A stretch of 64,000 nt of DNA from Holothuria scabra (taxonomy: Eukaryota > Echinodermata > Holothuroidea > Aspidochirotida > Holothuriidae). The position numbers were made by a program, and so were the translations under genes. Location of the stretch: contig CM074189.1 of the NCBI GenBank assembly GCA_037179385.1, positions 19,699,020-19,763,019 on the forward strand. Reading direction: 5' to 3'. The notes beneath the pieces were generated by a model. That model worked only from the letters and a program-made list of their open reading frames with translations, was not told where the DNA came from and did not search any database. The stretch's first letter is position 1. Every line of letters begins with the position of its first letter. Shown here in pieces: positions 13,501 to 28,500 of the stretch.

Positions 13501-16500
13501 CTGCCCAGAAAATGTTAGTCCAGTAATGGAAACATTATTACTGCAGCACTCTAAATAAATTTTTGCTGTATACCAGTATTTCTGTAAGCAACGGTACATA
13601 CCAGGTACAATACTGGTACTGTAGGCTTCCACCAGCCATAAAGAACCGAAGTATGGTTGAGATGGATACTCAGTTCTGTAAGGTGAAAAGCTGCAACTGA
13701 ATGAAATGATACTGAAATGTGACCAATAAAACCATAAACTGTTTGATAAATGCCTTTAAATTTCCTTGAACATTACCATATAAAAAGGGACTGTTCACTT
13801 GAAAATCATTTTGCACCATTCCAGTAACAAATTTTACCAAGGGTTTTTGAAAAGTGTAGTTTAAGGTAAATTTAGGAGAACTAGTACTTTCAACATTAAC
13901 AAGGGACTTGCTTTCTTTTGACATTTTGTGCAATCTTCAAAGAGGTTGCTACTTGTCAGCAAATGCTTTTACATTGTGTTTTTGCAGTAGAATAGTTACC
14001 ATGCATTGGTCCATTAAAATCACTTTGCATGCAATAATGCATGGCATTATATGAGTGTCAGAAATGCGTTGGAAGCAGACAAAAAATCATACAGTACAGC
14101 ATTACAAGCTCTGACATGAATGTTGCTTTAACGATTTCTGACACTGAGATAACAGGACTTTTCCATTCTGCTAACTTTGTGTGCGAGAGACCCTTTCACA
14201 GGAACCTTCCTTCAAAAATTTACGCAGTGAAACAATGGGACTTAACACACAGTTAATCCTTATTTGCTTATTCCTTCATTGAAATACATGAGTTTTTCAA
14301 AAATAGCCTTAGCATTAGACAATGCTGAGGTAAGTGCTGAGACAAATCGACTTGACTTGGGCAAAAATTTTGCCTTGCTGATAGATTATGGTAAATTAGA
14401 AGACTTATGGGTACAAAAGTTGCACCATACATTGCTGGAAATTAGGCCTAGGCTTCCAATAATGGCTTGAAAGAAGTTATTTTAATGATGAAAATTTCCA
14501 TCTGATCAAAATTGGAGGGAATGTTTTCAGTATTATTTCTTTACAAAAAAACATAATTGCAATTTTTCAAGGTTTAACAGAAAATCTTGATTGAAAAAGT
14601 TCATTATGGAATTTACAAAAGATAACATCTGCCATCAAGAAGTTATCACTGCACACACTTAAATGTGACTCAGCAGAAAGTGACCTCTAGATTTAAGGAT
14701 CGGCTGTTTTAACGTTTTTAACATACAAGTAATTAAAAACCAAAAATTCCCAAAGCAGCTGTATATGATCAATGGAATTCCCATGCTTCTGAAACAGACA
14801 AATTAGATTCCTGTTCAGTAGTACCACCTTTCTATTACCAAGTATTGAAGCCTAACTTTTGTTAGCTTCCCATACACATAGTTGCATGGCTTTTGCTGCC
14901 GTTTGCATTGGACAAGTACCTTATAATAATGATGCGAAGGAAAAATGTAGTTTTGGTGAAGACAGTCCTTTTTACTTCAGGGGTTTTTTGCCACAGTCAG
15001 TATATTAATGGCAAGGGTGGTTACATACCCATTCACTTATTCATTTAACCCATGCCTTTTTACGGGTATGAGACACCATTATCTTGTATCCAATATGCTT
15101 GCAGTGTCACCGTCACTCACATTCTCGTAGAGTGCTACGAATACTCCCATGTTCATCACAGGGCTGGAATTAATCAAAGGCAAAGAAGGCCATTTGGCAT
15201 CTTTGCCTTACCTGAAGGATTACGTTGTGGTCAGAAACAAAATCACTTGTTTGGTCGTGGTGTCCTGTCAGTTTACATGACTTGACTGTAAAACTGGTGG
15301 AGAAATGGCCTTTCCCTGCTGGAACCTTAATTCCAACCCTGTCAGCAGTACTGCTACTGTACACTGTGCAATAACGGAAAACATCATTTGAGCATGCAGA
15401 TCCTTTTCTAGCTTTGGGTTTTCTCACAGGAAATATAACCCGTACAGGAATTTTTTAACAGATTCCCATTTTGCTCGTCTCAAAATTTAATCAGGCAACT
15501 TTTCATATTTTTCATGAAGCTTTTACCCATCCAATCCTCCACACCATGACAGAAGCACTGCAAGATTCACCAAGTCTGGTATATGTCTCACACAAAGATA
15601 TTATAAACGTAGATGCCAAACTCCAATCCCTACACTGTTAGACGTGCTGACTCTTCACGGAGGCTCAGACATAGGGGCGGAAGTGTTCATTTGACATGGC
15701 ACAGCTCTGCTTGGTGATCTGCGCGTATAAATATGGATGCCTAACGGAAGATTCCATTGTGATGAGTTGTCATCGTGCGTCCATTTTCAAAGCGAGTTCT
15801 GTACGCGCACAATGCATTTTTCCGTTTGTTGTCCTGGATAATTGATGCGTATTTCTGTGTGCTTGAAAAATGGCTACACTAGTTGATTTTATTGTTCAAA
15901 GCACATAAGAATGTTAAGGCATGCATAGATGTGCTCTTGCGAAGATACCATAGAAACTGACCAATCAGTGAGTTGATGAACTTTAAACCAGTCGTTGTAC
16001 GTTCATTTTCAAATGTTCTTGAGTAGAAAGCCTTGAAGAAGCAAAAAACTGTTCCTTGTAAATGAACTATATAAGAACGGTGTTTGCCAGAATTGCAATG
16101 TTTACAACACACATATTTATACTACCGGAAGATATTAATTTATCTGTTTTCACCCCAAAACAACTGAACAGTGATCAGCACTTTCGCCCCTCCGTTTCGG
16201 CCTCCATGAGGAGTCACCGTGCCATTTTAAGTTTGGTATTTGTGTTTATAATATCTTTGGTCTCACATCTCTTTGTTTTGTTCTACAGATGTCTCTGTTC
16301 TACCAATTAAGTGGCATCAGTTCCAGTGTAAGTGTTGGTTTTAGAACCAGGTACAGCAGAGCAGACAACACTCCTTTTACAAGATCTGGCTCTACAAGAC
16401 ATGCCTGGAAGTATATTGTATTTAATTTTGATTCGTCAGCAGATTTCATGGTGAGCTTGAGTTAACAAAGAAGTACAGTACCTTATGCTGCTTCATATTG

Positions 16501-19500
16501 AAAAAAATCATTGGGGGAAAAAAACTCCAACCACAACTGATCCTCTTACTGTAACTTTGTGCAGCTCAAATTAATGGCAGTCATGAACCTCATTTTGATT
16601 CCTTAAAGGCCCAGTTCTCTCACCCCAAACAGTACCAATTCTCCGAACCATCTTACTTAAGCCCCTCTCACAATTGTCTGAAATTCTTGCCCATCCAGAT
16701 ACAATCTCAGTTTATTGCTTCAAGGTGAGTGCAAAGAAAAACTCAATTTATATAATCAAAACACACTCAGTACCGCTAATGCTGTGTAATATAAGCTTTG
16801 GTACTCTGCATTGTTTGAATTAACTGGCAATCAAAGAGCTGAGCCAATTGAGAATACCCCTGTACCAAAATTGTAGTTTGGGGTGAGAGGTTTGGCCCTT
16901 TAACATTAAAGTCACTCATGCATGACACACTGGAAAGCTGTGTTGGGCCAATAGGAGGGCCTCCCCAAACAAATCATCAAGGTGGCCTGTAAGGTGTAGC
17001 GGTATTGCCTATGAAAAATATCGGTATATAGGTCCGAAAATACCGATAATACTTGTAATATCGGTATTTTCGCAAAATAGGTACACACATTATGTGTGTA
17101 GGAACGAAGTTCGAAGGTTATTCCTTGCCCCATAATCCATATACGAGACAAGCAATTTCATGTTGATCGGCAAAAATCAATTAAAATTTTTACAAAGAGA
17201 AAAGATGAATAAATAATATTTTTATTAAAATGTTCGTTTAGCCTTACTTATCTCTCTTTCATTTTATTTGTCACGGGATTCCCGCCCAACTCTCCTATAA
17301 TGCCTATAATCCTATAAGTGGCAAGCAAAGGTTCGCAATTTCATGTTGATCGGCAAAAATCAATTCAATTTTTTACAGAGAGAAAAGATGAATAAATAAT
17401 ATTTTTATTAAAATGTTCGTTTAGCCTTACTTATCTCTCTTTCATTTTATTTGTCACGGGATTCCCGCCCAACTCTCCTATAATGCCTATAATCCTATAA
17501 GTGGCAGCTATCCCCATACAGGCTTGCCCGGTCCTCGCAGTAAATTCAAGCAGCAATAAACACTAGGGCTCTTACAGCATAGTTGCAAAGTTTCTCTGAT
17601 ACCTAAAATATCGACCGATATTCTGGATATCAAATATATGCTTTGGTACTATAGTCAACTAGTTCAAAAAGTCGGTATCACATCACTTAACTGACCTCTG
17701 TCAACTGCCTGATCGCCAGTGATCGATCCCGCGCTTCAAATATTATTCCACAAGTCCTACGAACACTGCACTGTTCGTTGTCAAAATCCAGGTACCATGC
17801 ACTCTGTTGCATCGTAGCAGCTCTTTAGCTGCTCTGCACTGTTGCCTTTTCCAGGTCCGCGATGAAAAACTTTCCCATATTTTTTAAATCCCGTCTTCTA
17901 CGCGGCAATGTTTTACACAGTTTGCCCCGTCCTAGTTCCAATGACCTTTTTTAAACGGCAATGCAAAATATTGCGGGCTAAAAAAACTTGCAAAATTCGA
18001 TAAAAGAAATAAATTACTTATGGAACTCTGTATCAAAAATCCCCCTGTATCAAAGTGGGCAGATCCAGCCAATGTTATGTGCTAGGAAAGCACAGCCTGT
18101 TTGACCACGTGTTTGCATGTTTGCACATGTACAGTGTATACACTTACGTTGTGTTGTACAGCAAATTCTCGCGCTAACGAAGGATTGAGTTGCTATACTA
18201 AACCTGCATTGATTTGAATGTGCACTGTAGTAGCCTGCGGTGGATTCCCACATCTAACTTGTACGAAAGAATTTTGCAAAAATGTTACGTTCTTTTCGCC
18301 CTTCGTGGACACATTGTGAAGGCTTTGCAGTACCGTTTGAGTTTCACCTAACAGTAAGACTGATTGGTATGTAAAAGAAATTGACTTGTGAAGTTTTGGA
18401 GCGCAGGTCCTTGCAGTCAAAAATATTTTTTGGAAAATATTGGTTGAATCGCTAGGGCCCATGAACTTGGACACTCTTATTCCGCCATTACGTATACACC
18501 AGCGTACACAGACACTGCCACTGTACGTAACCAAGTGCATTGAACTATTCCACTGTGCAGGTCATTGATTATACAGCGCGAGCTGAGCTGTAGACCGTCA
18601 GTATATACACAGTACATGGATGAACAGCTCTGTGACTGGAAAGGTCACGGAGAGGTGAACCTAAACATCTGGTAGCTTTAGTCTACTCTACTCATTGGTG
18701 TTTTGGTATCGGTATTTTCTCATATCTGTCATGAGTCACTGCTGTTAAGTATCGATATTTGTGTTGAGTGTCTATATTTTGGTTGAATCGGTATTTCAGT
18801 GAGTAGGGGAATATCGGTATTAGTTCTATGTATAGATTTCACTATATACCCATATTTTTGAAAACGCATATATAGACGATATTACTAAGGTGGAAATACC
18901 GACTAAAACCTTTAATATAGATATACCGCTACTGCTTAGTGGCCTGATCTTATTGCCTGAGTTGCCATTGAGTAGTAATGCAGAAGAGTAGTAATGGCAT
19001 TAATGACATTCCCCCCTCCTCTACACATGGTTTCGTTGCAAAACCATACTTTACCATCACTATATACATATGGTTTTGCTGCCAAACCATAGCACTTAGC
19101 TGTGGCATACAATTGTGTTTTGGACATGAAATAGGCTAGTACACAGGTACCCTGTATATGTATTATAGTACATAGTGTAGTATGGTGGGATGGACCCCCT
19201 TCCGTAGCAAAAGTGTTAAAGGGGTATGAGTTGAAATTAATAACTTATGAAAGTTTTAAGGGATCACTACTACATGGCAATGCTTATAGTTAGTAAAGTC
19301 AAATTTTCATATCCAAAAGGTACGGGTAAGTTAAAATTTGAAATTTTGTGGTGTTCTTACTTGGAATGGTTTTGTGTCTGGTCACGAATTTTTAAAAACC
19401 AAATTGAACCATTAACAGCTCACTCATAAAACAGTTATTTGTGTGTAGGATACAGGGATTGTCTAAGTTTTGCCATTTGTCATTGGTATGTGAAGAAAAC

Positions 19501-22500
19501 TTAGCAGGTATGGAAAACATTGTTGAATTTCATGAACCAACTCAATGAGCTCCCTTAAACCTCTGACCATGCATTTTCCTGTGCTGATGCACAGTCCATC
19601 ATTGTTTAACCTTTATGTAGATAGACAGTGAAAGCAGGTATATAGTTTTTACATGTTGAACTTCATCTTTGTAGCCTCTTGTTGTAGGTGAGGTGGAGGA
19701 TGGAGCAGTACTTGCCATTGATGATATTATCTTTTCTGAAGGTTGCGTGTATGCAGAACCTGGTAAGGAATTTAAGAATATTTACTTTTTTTTAGAGTTT
19801 TTGGAAATCCTAAACCCAGAACCTTTGTACAAAATTTTGTGTATACAACAAGCTGCTTTTAGAGATAAACTATACATGCCAAGATTACACCTACAAGCAA
19901 TGCCCTAGCAGGTACAGGCCGATCCCGAGATCTCAAGCCTTGCACATCTTTCCACGCTCACGCGGGACTCGTAATGGACGTAACTACCTGCAGATTTGGA
20001 CACTGCCTGGAGGTCTGTCATGTGATATCAGAGAGCCTGCCCTCTCTCACGGCATTCACATGCTGCATGAGATAACCAGCTAAAGGGAATTCTGATGATT
20101 TCCATACGGGAACTGTTTTCTTTACCTGTAAGACTTTGACTATGTCATGTGTGTACCCATTAGAGTTAGGTAGCTTCCATATATCTGCCATTTGCCTGAC
20201 AGGCCAGGTTTCTTAATTGGTTAGTTGGCTTAACAGCTCACTTCCTCACAAGTCACAACCATGCACTTGGGCTACCTCTCTGTTTTTGTAATATGTAACT
20301 AATCATACAGTTGTCTGAGGTTGCAGATAGCCTGCACATAACAACAGCTGGTCTAAATTAACTTGCACAGTTCAATGACTTTGGTGTATTTGCAGACGAG
20401 ATAAATTTCTGGGCTCAGGAGGTTTGCAAAGAAGGCAAGGGAGATAAAGTAACAATGATATGTGAGACAAAAAGAGCTAAATGTCCTACCTATAGCTAAT
20501 GGCTAATTTGCTAGTCTTGATAACAAAGTTTAGATCATTGTGACTAATGTTTTCACTATAAATGTTTGTTTTGGAGTGTTTTTGACTGGACCTACAGGTG
20601 TGCTTTATTTTTTGCCTTAACTTTGAGAAAGGGCATGTTGAGTTGGTATTATATCTTATGAAAGGTGTTGAAGAGTACTGCCACATGACAATACTTAACA
20701 TTAGCATAACTATTCAGGGACGTGCCCATTTGATTCTGAGTGCCGGGTATTCTGAAAATGAACGCATCATTGGGGAGAGGTCTAGACCTAGGCTAAGGGG
20801 AGGGTGTCCCCTCCCTCCTTTGGAAAATTTCCGATATTCACTGTTATCGGCTTAACACGAATGTAGATGTTACTGAATGATTTTGAATATTTGAAGGAAT
20901 TTTCATCATGGTTTAGGAAACTGAGAACAGTGACGGGTGTTTTTCGTCATTTTGGGATAAACGCTTGGTTTATCGGTGAGTGCTGGGTGTCAACACCGTT
21001 GCCACCCGGCGTGGGCACATCCCTGACTATTCTTAAGATTCAGGTCTTTCAGTAATGCAAAAAGCCTCAATTTTGAAATTTTTTTTTTTTTTATTCAAAG
21101 ACTTGTAACAGTTGTGTGAACAAATTCAGGTGTTTAGTCTCAAATTTTGGAAACCCAGTGGAATTATTTATTATAATTCACTCGATCATGAAACAAATAT
21201 TTGATATAGGGTATGGGGATTGTTTCAAGTCCTAATATACTCACCCCAAACTGTTCTTCTTCAAACATCCTTACTCATGCCCCTCCCACAATTGTCTAAA
21301 ATTCATTCTCATCCAGACAAAATCTCAGTATATATTTCTTTATGGTGAGTATACAATATCCCAATGTGTAATCAAACCAATTCTCAAGACAGTTCATGCT
21401 ATGCAATATGAGCTTCAGTACTCGGCATTTTGTTGAACCAACCGTCAATCAAAGAGCTGTGCAAATTAAGAATTTTAGTGAGTGGACTGTACAGAAATTG
21501 TAGTTTGGGGTGACAGGATTAGCCTTTTAAGTTTGACCATTGGTCATTCATATGTGAAGAACATTTTACACATTTGAAAAATTTGGTGAATATCAAATAC
21601 CAGCTCTAATATTTGTTCTTGATTTGTTTTAACCCTCTTTGCTAACCAACTGTGTGGTCATATGGTGTCAGAGCATTCAACTTGCAGCTGAGAGGTCTGG
21701 ATTTCGACTCCTGGCAGGGTCATGCCAAGGACTGTAAAAAATAGAACCTACTGCCATTGTGCCTGGTGTTTAGCATAAGCAATGGAGTGGGGAAAACAAA
21801 CCAGTTATTCACATCTGGAAAAAATTCCAGGCCCATCAGGAATGACTTAAACCAAATGGGTGACAAGCTGATCTGTAAAGCCCCATCTAACTAACTGTAC
21901 CTTCTTTGTTCTTGCTTTATATTTTCAATAGTGGGAGGGGGAGGGGGGGCTGGATAAGCAGGGAACTGAGGGGAGGGGCTGATGAAGGGGATGAAATGGC
22001 ATGTTGTGATTCCAAAAAGTTATGACATAAGGAATTTAGTAAAATATTTGCCATAGATGTGAAAGATATTCTTACTTTTCTTGAAGTTAACACAGAAATC
22101 TCTGCTTTTATTGTTTTGCAGAAGAACTAACGGACAGATGTACCTTTGAAAATAAAAGCATGCCTTTATGTTCGTGGAACCAGGATGATACAGGTGGTTC
22201 ATTGCAATGGGAAGTCTTTGAGGCAAGGTTTGCTGGTAAGGTGGATGCCATAAATGTAGATCACACCGACCAGAGTATCCAAGGTGAATATAACAAATTT
22301 ATCCTACAGCCAGAATCACAGAATACCTTAATTTGGGTGAGATTATTGGTATAAAAGGGTTTGAGCTTGGTTATGGCATCACAGAATACCCTAATTTGGG
22401 TGAGATTATTGCAAAAAAAAGAGAAATGAGGTGAATGAATAAAATGATTTTTGGGACACCTTGAACCTTGTTATACATTCCTTAACCTATGTCGTGGGTT

Positions 22501-25500
22501 TTTGCCAATATCCTTGGTCCTTGGTGTGATGTGAAATTTCATCTGAGGAGGCTGTGTATGGCAAGAAGTTTGTTCCCACTATCGCCCATAAGACCGTAAT
22601 TACTCATCCCATGACTGACGGGTTGTCGACGCCACAAAACTCAGCACGCCCGTCCATGGTTGTTCCCCAGTGGGCTGGGGGTTGCAGAATGTGCCCAGGA
22701 TATCCCCCACCTGTCGTAAGAAGCGACTAAATGGGATGACTTGCACAATGTTTGAACTGTATGACACTGTGGCACATGCATGTTGGTGTGTCGTTAAACC
22801 ATATCTAAGTGGCTTTCTGTGAACATCCTGCAAAACTTGAACATTTCTTGATCTCTTACCAGTAAAGCTGAGTGTGTGGTCTGGTCAGTAAAGCACCCAA
22901 CTCTCACTCAGAAGTCCCCCAGTTTGATTCCTATCCCAGGTAGTACCAAAGACTTACAAGAAATGGAACCCTCTGTGGATGGGCATAATGCTCTGAATAA
23001 GAATTAAAGGCCCAGTTCTCTCACCCCAAACAGTACCAATTCTCCTAGCCTTCTTACTTAAGCCCCTCCCACAATTATCTGAAATTCATCCTTATCTAGT
23101 CACAATGTCAGTTTATTGCTTCAGGGTGAGTGTAGAAAAGCTCTATGTCTATAATCAAAACACTCTCAGTACAGTTCACTCTGTGTAATATAAGCTTTGG
23201 TAATCTGCTTTGTTTGAATTGACAGTCAATTAAAAAGCTGGGCAATTGGAGAGTTTCTGTACCCCCCTACAAGAAGTGTAGTTTGGGGTGAGAGGATTGG
23301 CCCTTTAAGTAGGGATAACAATCCAGTGCCCCATAAATAAGGAATTGATCATGGGTGCAGCCATGCAGTTGGGAAGCTGGGAGGCTCCTTGGTGGGAAAT
23401 TTTGCCATCCCGAGGGAAATTTGGGCAATTGGAGGGAAATTTCCCATTTTATTTCGTAATACGTTCGATGTAATGTGAGATCCCGTCCGCGCATGCGTGA
23501 TCAGTTCGTTCGCAATAAGTGTAGTGATCAGTGGACTTTCTTTACCATGAAGAAAATTTTGAGTTTGAACACGATAGAAGGCTAATTCACCGCAAACTGT
23601 TGCAATCTAAAGGATTTGGGATGTTACTTTGATGATTTCTCGATGTTCGGAGCGTTTCTACTCACGATGTCTTAATCTCAGCCCAATAAATTGTCCGGTG
23701 CGAGCCACCGAGACTGAAGCACTGTCTGGCCAGGCATGTAACATGCGAGAGCCAGTTCCACGAAAATGATTTATGGCGGGATTCTAGTGCCATAGCCTAA
23801 CGCCGTTAGGCAGTACAATATGTACCTACTGAACGTAGTAGTGCATGCACTCGGTGGAAGCGTTTCACTGGGTTGAAAGAGAAAGCCTCGTCGCTGACGG
23901 GAGCTCTGTGAAGGTCAAGAAAGGCTCAAAAGGACAAAGGAAGGAGAGAAAATGGCTCCTATAAAAACACTGCAGGATCGTTTCTAGCAGTAACACTTCA
24001 GCAACACTGAAGAGGCTTGTGTTGATAAAGATAACCAACAAATGTTGGTTAGCCTAGGCCTGGGCCAGGCTTGAAAAATGGATGTGACTGAGTACTTATC
24101 CATAGATTGAGCTATGGAGAGCAGCAGTTTAAAGTGCTGACTTAGACTATGAATAGGTAAGTGTGCACGTCCAAACAGTGAAATACTGTCGGCCTTAGTG
24201 TTAGGCCTAGCCAAGGCGGAGGCATACAGTCACATAAAGATTTCCCCAGTCTGAGACCGAGGGTGAGAATTAGCATTTTTATATCACGTAGCCTAGGCCA
24301 ATGGCCTCAACCTAGAAGAACCCACAAAAGTGGAAGAAAGAAAGCTGAAACATGTCAGATGTTTCAGCACAACAATTATGAAGCACTTTTCCCGCACACA
24401 AGACCTGTCAGACCCAACTGTCGTACTTACAGGGCTAGTAGCTTAGGTTACATAGCCTAGTGTATATAGGCCTTGCCTATATTAACTGTAAGTCAAGCTG
24501 GAAACTTGGCGAGATCGAGGCATAGCCTGCGACCAAGCTTAGACCTAAACTAATAATGTAAGCAGTGTAAAACTCAGTGATTGCTGGGAGGTCATCTACT
24601 GTAACCCTAGAACTACCATTACAATGGTCAAAGAACTGGTTGAAGAGAAAACCGTAGCTTGTACGTGTGGTAGATGCCACACACAATTTTTAGCTGATGC
24701 TTAACTTACAGCAATATTTCAGTGTGAGAAAAGCTCCCCCTGCTGTGGGACGTTACTGTGTACCAACATCAATCTGGCAAAACATGCCAAAAATAGGCCC
24801 AAAGTTAGGGCCCCAGATAACAAGCAGGAAACAAGTGCAGTATTCCAGAGTGCAGGAAAATGTACAATGAACCAGCAGTAGGAAGCCATGGTCCTAGGTT
24901 ACCTAGGAGGCTAGGATATTGGGGTTGACAAAGTAACTTACCCAATTTCTATGATAAATGAGAAAGCTGACAATATACTATGTACACAACCTTGACAATA
25001 TTTTGTACATAAATGGAACACAATTGTTCTTCAAGATATCTTTTCATTTTCAGGTAAATTTGGTACGCTTTGCATAGGCCGACCATTTAAAGTTTATTCA
25101 TAGAAGCTGAAGCTGTTGCAAAGAGATTCATGGGCTGTTTAAAAAGGATGTGCAGAAATGGAAGCACTCCAGCTTCATGCAGGGTTCATTTGAATACCTT
25201 TTCATGGCTCAAGAATACTGGGGACAATAGAATGACCCATTATCTCTCGGAACCTTTTATGAAAACAGTTTTGTGAGGAAGTTTATTACAATGGACTATT
25301 CAATGGCATCTGTAGACATGAGAGATGCATATTATTATTTCTCTTTCTTTAGCATTTGAAGAAAATATATTTTCAGTCTGAAGTCCTGCTTTTGTGAAAA
25401 GGTCAGTTATGGCCAGACAAAATCCAGTTGGGGTCATGTAAATGCCAAGGCATTTTACACAATTACCTAAAGCACTGCTTTGCATCTCTTGGACTGCTTC

Positions 25501-28500
25501 CAAGGGATTTCAGTGCATAATTATATGATACTTTACTGAAGTGGTACATGGGTAATAGCCACAGTAACAAAGCAACATGCCAAAGAAGCTGTTGCCAGAA
25601 CTACAAGTTTCTCAGATTTGAGATGAATTTTCACCACCCAGAGAAGTCTTTGTCTGCATCTGCAAAAGAAATAAAACTCTTATGACTAATTTTAGTTTGT
25701 TGACAGTGCAAGTCAGATTGACCTCATGAGAAATTGATGGAATCTTGCTAGACTGCCCGTCATAAATAGAGTGGCAGCATGGATTGGAAAGCTGGTACAG
25801 TAGCAGCTTCCTAACAGTACAATAAAGCCCCACTCTGTTATTGGATTCAGATAGTAAGATGAGATTTAACGACACACTGACACGAATGTGTAATATAGTG
25901 TCAGTCAACTCGATAAAAAGACTAAATTTATTTTCACGTATGGTTCAAGTTCACATTTGGTCCCCCTTTAGTCGCCTCTTGTCACATGCGCAAAATACCA
26001 TGAGCATGTATTCTACAGCCCACAGGGGGCTATTGGATTCAGAAAGCTTTACAGAGATGTTACTTACAGTAGTACCATATGTCTCAAAAAGGGGAGTACT
26101 GTGCTGATATTGATGTGTCCTTATCTTTAAGGTAAAGAAGAAATAATCTGGACTAGTGCCTACACTGAGGCATATGAAAAACTTCATCTTCTGTATGGGT
26201 GTCTTTCAAACCACTCTGGCAAGTGATGCCTTAGTTCAGGATGAAGTGCCTATGATAGCAATACAAATTGATGTCAGATAGAATACCAACAAGAAACAAT
26301 GAACTAAACACTACGTACAGTCGTATGTTGAGGGAATGCTGTTTTCCTAGCTTAGCAAGCATTTTGTTAAAACCCTAACTGCAGTAGTGATCAATAACAC
26401 AGCTACTGAGCAGCACAAAATTGCTAGCTTGTACTGAAATTTACCAAATTGAACTTGAGGGTGTTTAACCCAGTAGGAAAGGAAAATCAAAATGAAATTG
26501 TTGATTAGGCATGTAGAAAATTTAGTGAACAGTTAGAATGGATGTTAGGCAAGGGGAGCCTGGAAATTGCCTAAGAGTATGAATTGCTTTGGTTGCAAAT
26601 GTGCACCAGTTTGCCACAATGATGTAATGTCCATTTCTGGCCCTGCAGAACATGGAACTTGTTTTCCTGCAGCAGATTGGCAGGGAAAATGCTGACAACC
26701 TCAAGATGTTACCCTTAAATCGACTACAAGGTCTTGTTTCTTCACATTATTGGAATTGTTCATTGAAGACAAGGGGATTTGTCAAAGTGTACTCAGCAAC
26801 ATTTTAGACAAAGTTGGAAACTTCTGGTGCAACTCCACTTGAAAAAACAATGGAGGTTATTCCCATTTGCTAGCATTCCCTTCCATTGATCCATTGTGCA
26901 TACTCCACTCCAGAACAGGTTAAGGCATGATGCCTTATTTCTTCATTTGACATTGTCAAATACAGTGCTTTTAACTTGGCATGGGCAGCCCTATCAGCCC
27001 ATGGATACTCAATAAGGGATCACACCAATTTATTACACAACTATTGTAAAATTTGTAAGGGCTTTCGATTTCAGACCTCCCTTGCCTAAATATGATTACA
27101 ACTGTGATGTAAAGCAGCATAGTTGTAAGATCCATGTTACAGTAGCTGCCAGAATGCTGCTTTCCAAGAACTTAAATAAAAATCTGCTTGTCAGTACTTA
27201 GTCTATCTGACAGACTGTTCATATATGCTGAACACATGGAAATAAACATTAGGAGCTATTTGTAAAGGGATTATGTGATATTAGTAGACCAAATGTAGGC
27301 ATGGCACAAAAATGTGGGGCATATGGTATTGCTGCTATTGCATATCCACTAAATAAGAAATGCGGCATAAATGTACAGTAACTATAGTCATGGTAGAATA
27401 CTGAACCAAAAGAGGACAGCAATGCATAGAGGAATGGTGAAAAGTTGGTCTGTTTGTGTAAGCTTCATTCTAAAGTGTCACGTGATACCATAGGCACATG
27501 GCTGGAAGTGTAAACAGTAATGTCAACAATCTGATGTTGACAACAGTGACTTCAAACCACAAACTACTGCAGTAGATCGGTGATAGCAGTGTCCAACTGA
27601 CATCTGCTTATTTGCTGAAATCTTTCCTCAAGCAGAATGGAGTGCCTAGTATGGAAGAAACTTTTTAAAGTTTTCAAGAAACCTTTTAAGGGTTAGGTTA
27701 AGTATCAGAGTTCTGGAAGAAATGTACTCCTTTAAGCCTAGATACATGTGAAGAAAAGTTATAGTACTGTCAGTACTGAATGAAGCATTGCATTGAAGCA
27801 ACACCTTTAACAGTAAATTCTGTTCAAAAATTTATTTACTGTATATGACACAGAACACTTATGGATGAGTCATCTGCTGTGTTCTGTTAATGTGTTGTAT
27901 GAGACCTGAGTTGCTTTGAAGGTCTCACATTACATCGAACGTATTACGAAATAAAATGAAAAGATTAAACGAGAACCTACCTGGTTTGAAGTTTGATCTT
28001 GATTTTATGAAGTAATAGTGAGTGAGAGGTAATGTGCCCTCCGCCACCCAGAAACTTCATAAATGAAAATGTTAGTCAAGCCAGCTAGCATTTAATTTCT
28101 ATACATGTATGGAAAAGCTTACAGTAGGAGTACAGCCATCTACAATAATAGGGCACTGTATTGTGGTCTGATAACTCAGGCCTCATACTTTAAAGACTGA
28201 TCACGCATGCGCGGACGGGATCTCACATTACCTCTCACTCACTATTACTTCATAAAATCAAGATCAAACTTCAAACCAGGTAGGTTCTCGTTTAATCTTT
28301 TCATTTCTGTGCATGAAATCATGGGGGGAATTGTGGGAAGTTTATTTCCCTTCCAGGGAAATAATTCCACTTCCTTCCTGGGAAATAAAAATTTTTTCCA
28401 GTCCTGGATGGAACTAGGCTAAACCAGAGGGTTAGGCATATATGTTGAGGTGTAAAGCCTTTTCTAACTTGGCCTAACCTAGTAAAGCTTAATTAACCCT

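Larger units (their letters stand above)
12968..16288. other. Intron E-F
   Basis: Besides the tandem array, LINE scrap and hAT-like element listed separately, 13436-13650 starts cagtgttcgattttaag, which resembles one end of a hAT element with no matching right end seen. 13650-15020 and 15342-16288 show nothing recognised; the latter is somewhat richer in CpG. Confidence 0.4.
16451..19674. other. Intron F-G
   Basis: Holds MITE-A copy 3 (reverse), the first hAT-C copy and a MITE-H. 19221-19674 shows nothing recognised. Confidence 0.5.
19763..22121. other. Intron G-H
   Basis: 19763-20708 shows nothing recognised. A CAGGG element, MITE-A copy 4 and SINE-D copy 1 follow. 21905-22000 has a G-rich run. 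Confidence 0.45.

Noticed and set aside
13436..13650. Complete hAT element from its cagtgttcgattttaag start
   Set aside because: No matching inverted right end or target duplication was found.
15715..15740. TATA-like sequence (cgtataaatatgg) in a CpG-richer stretch, possible promoter
   Set aside because: Lies mid-intron with no coding exon or initiator evidence; probably part of an old transposon.
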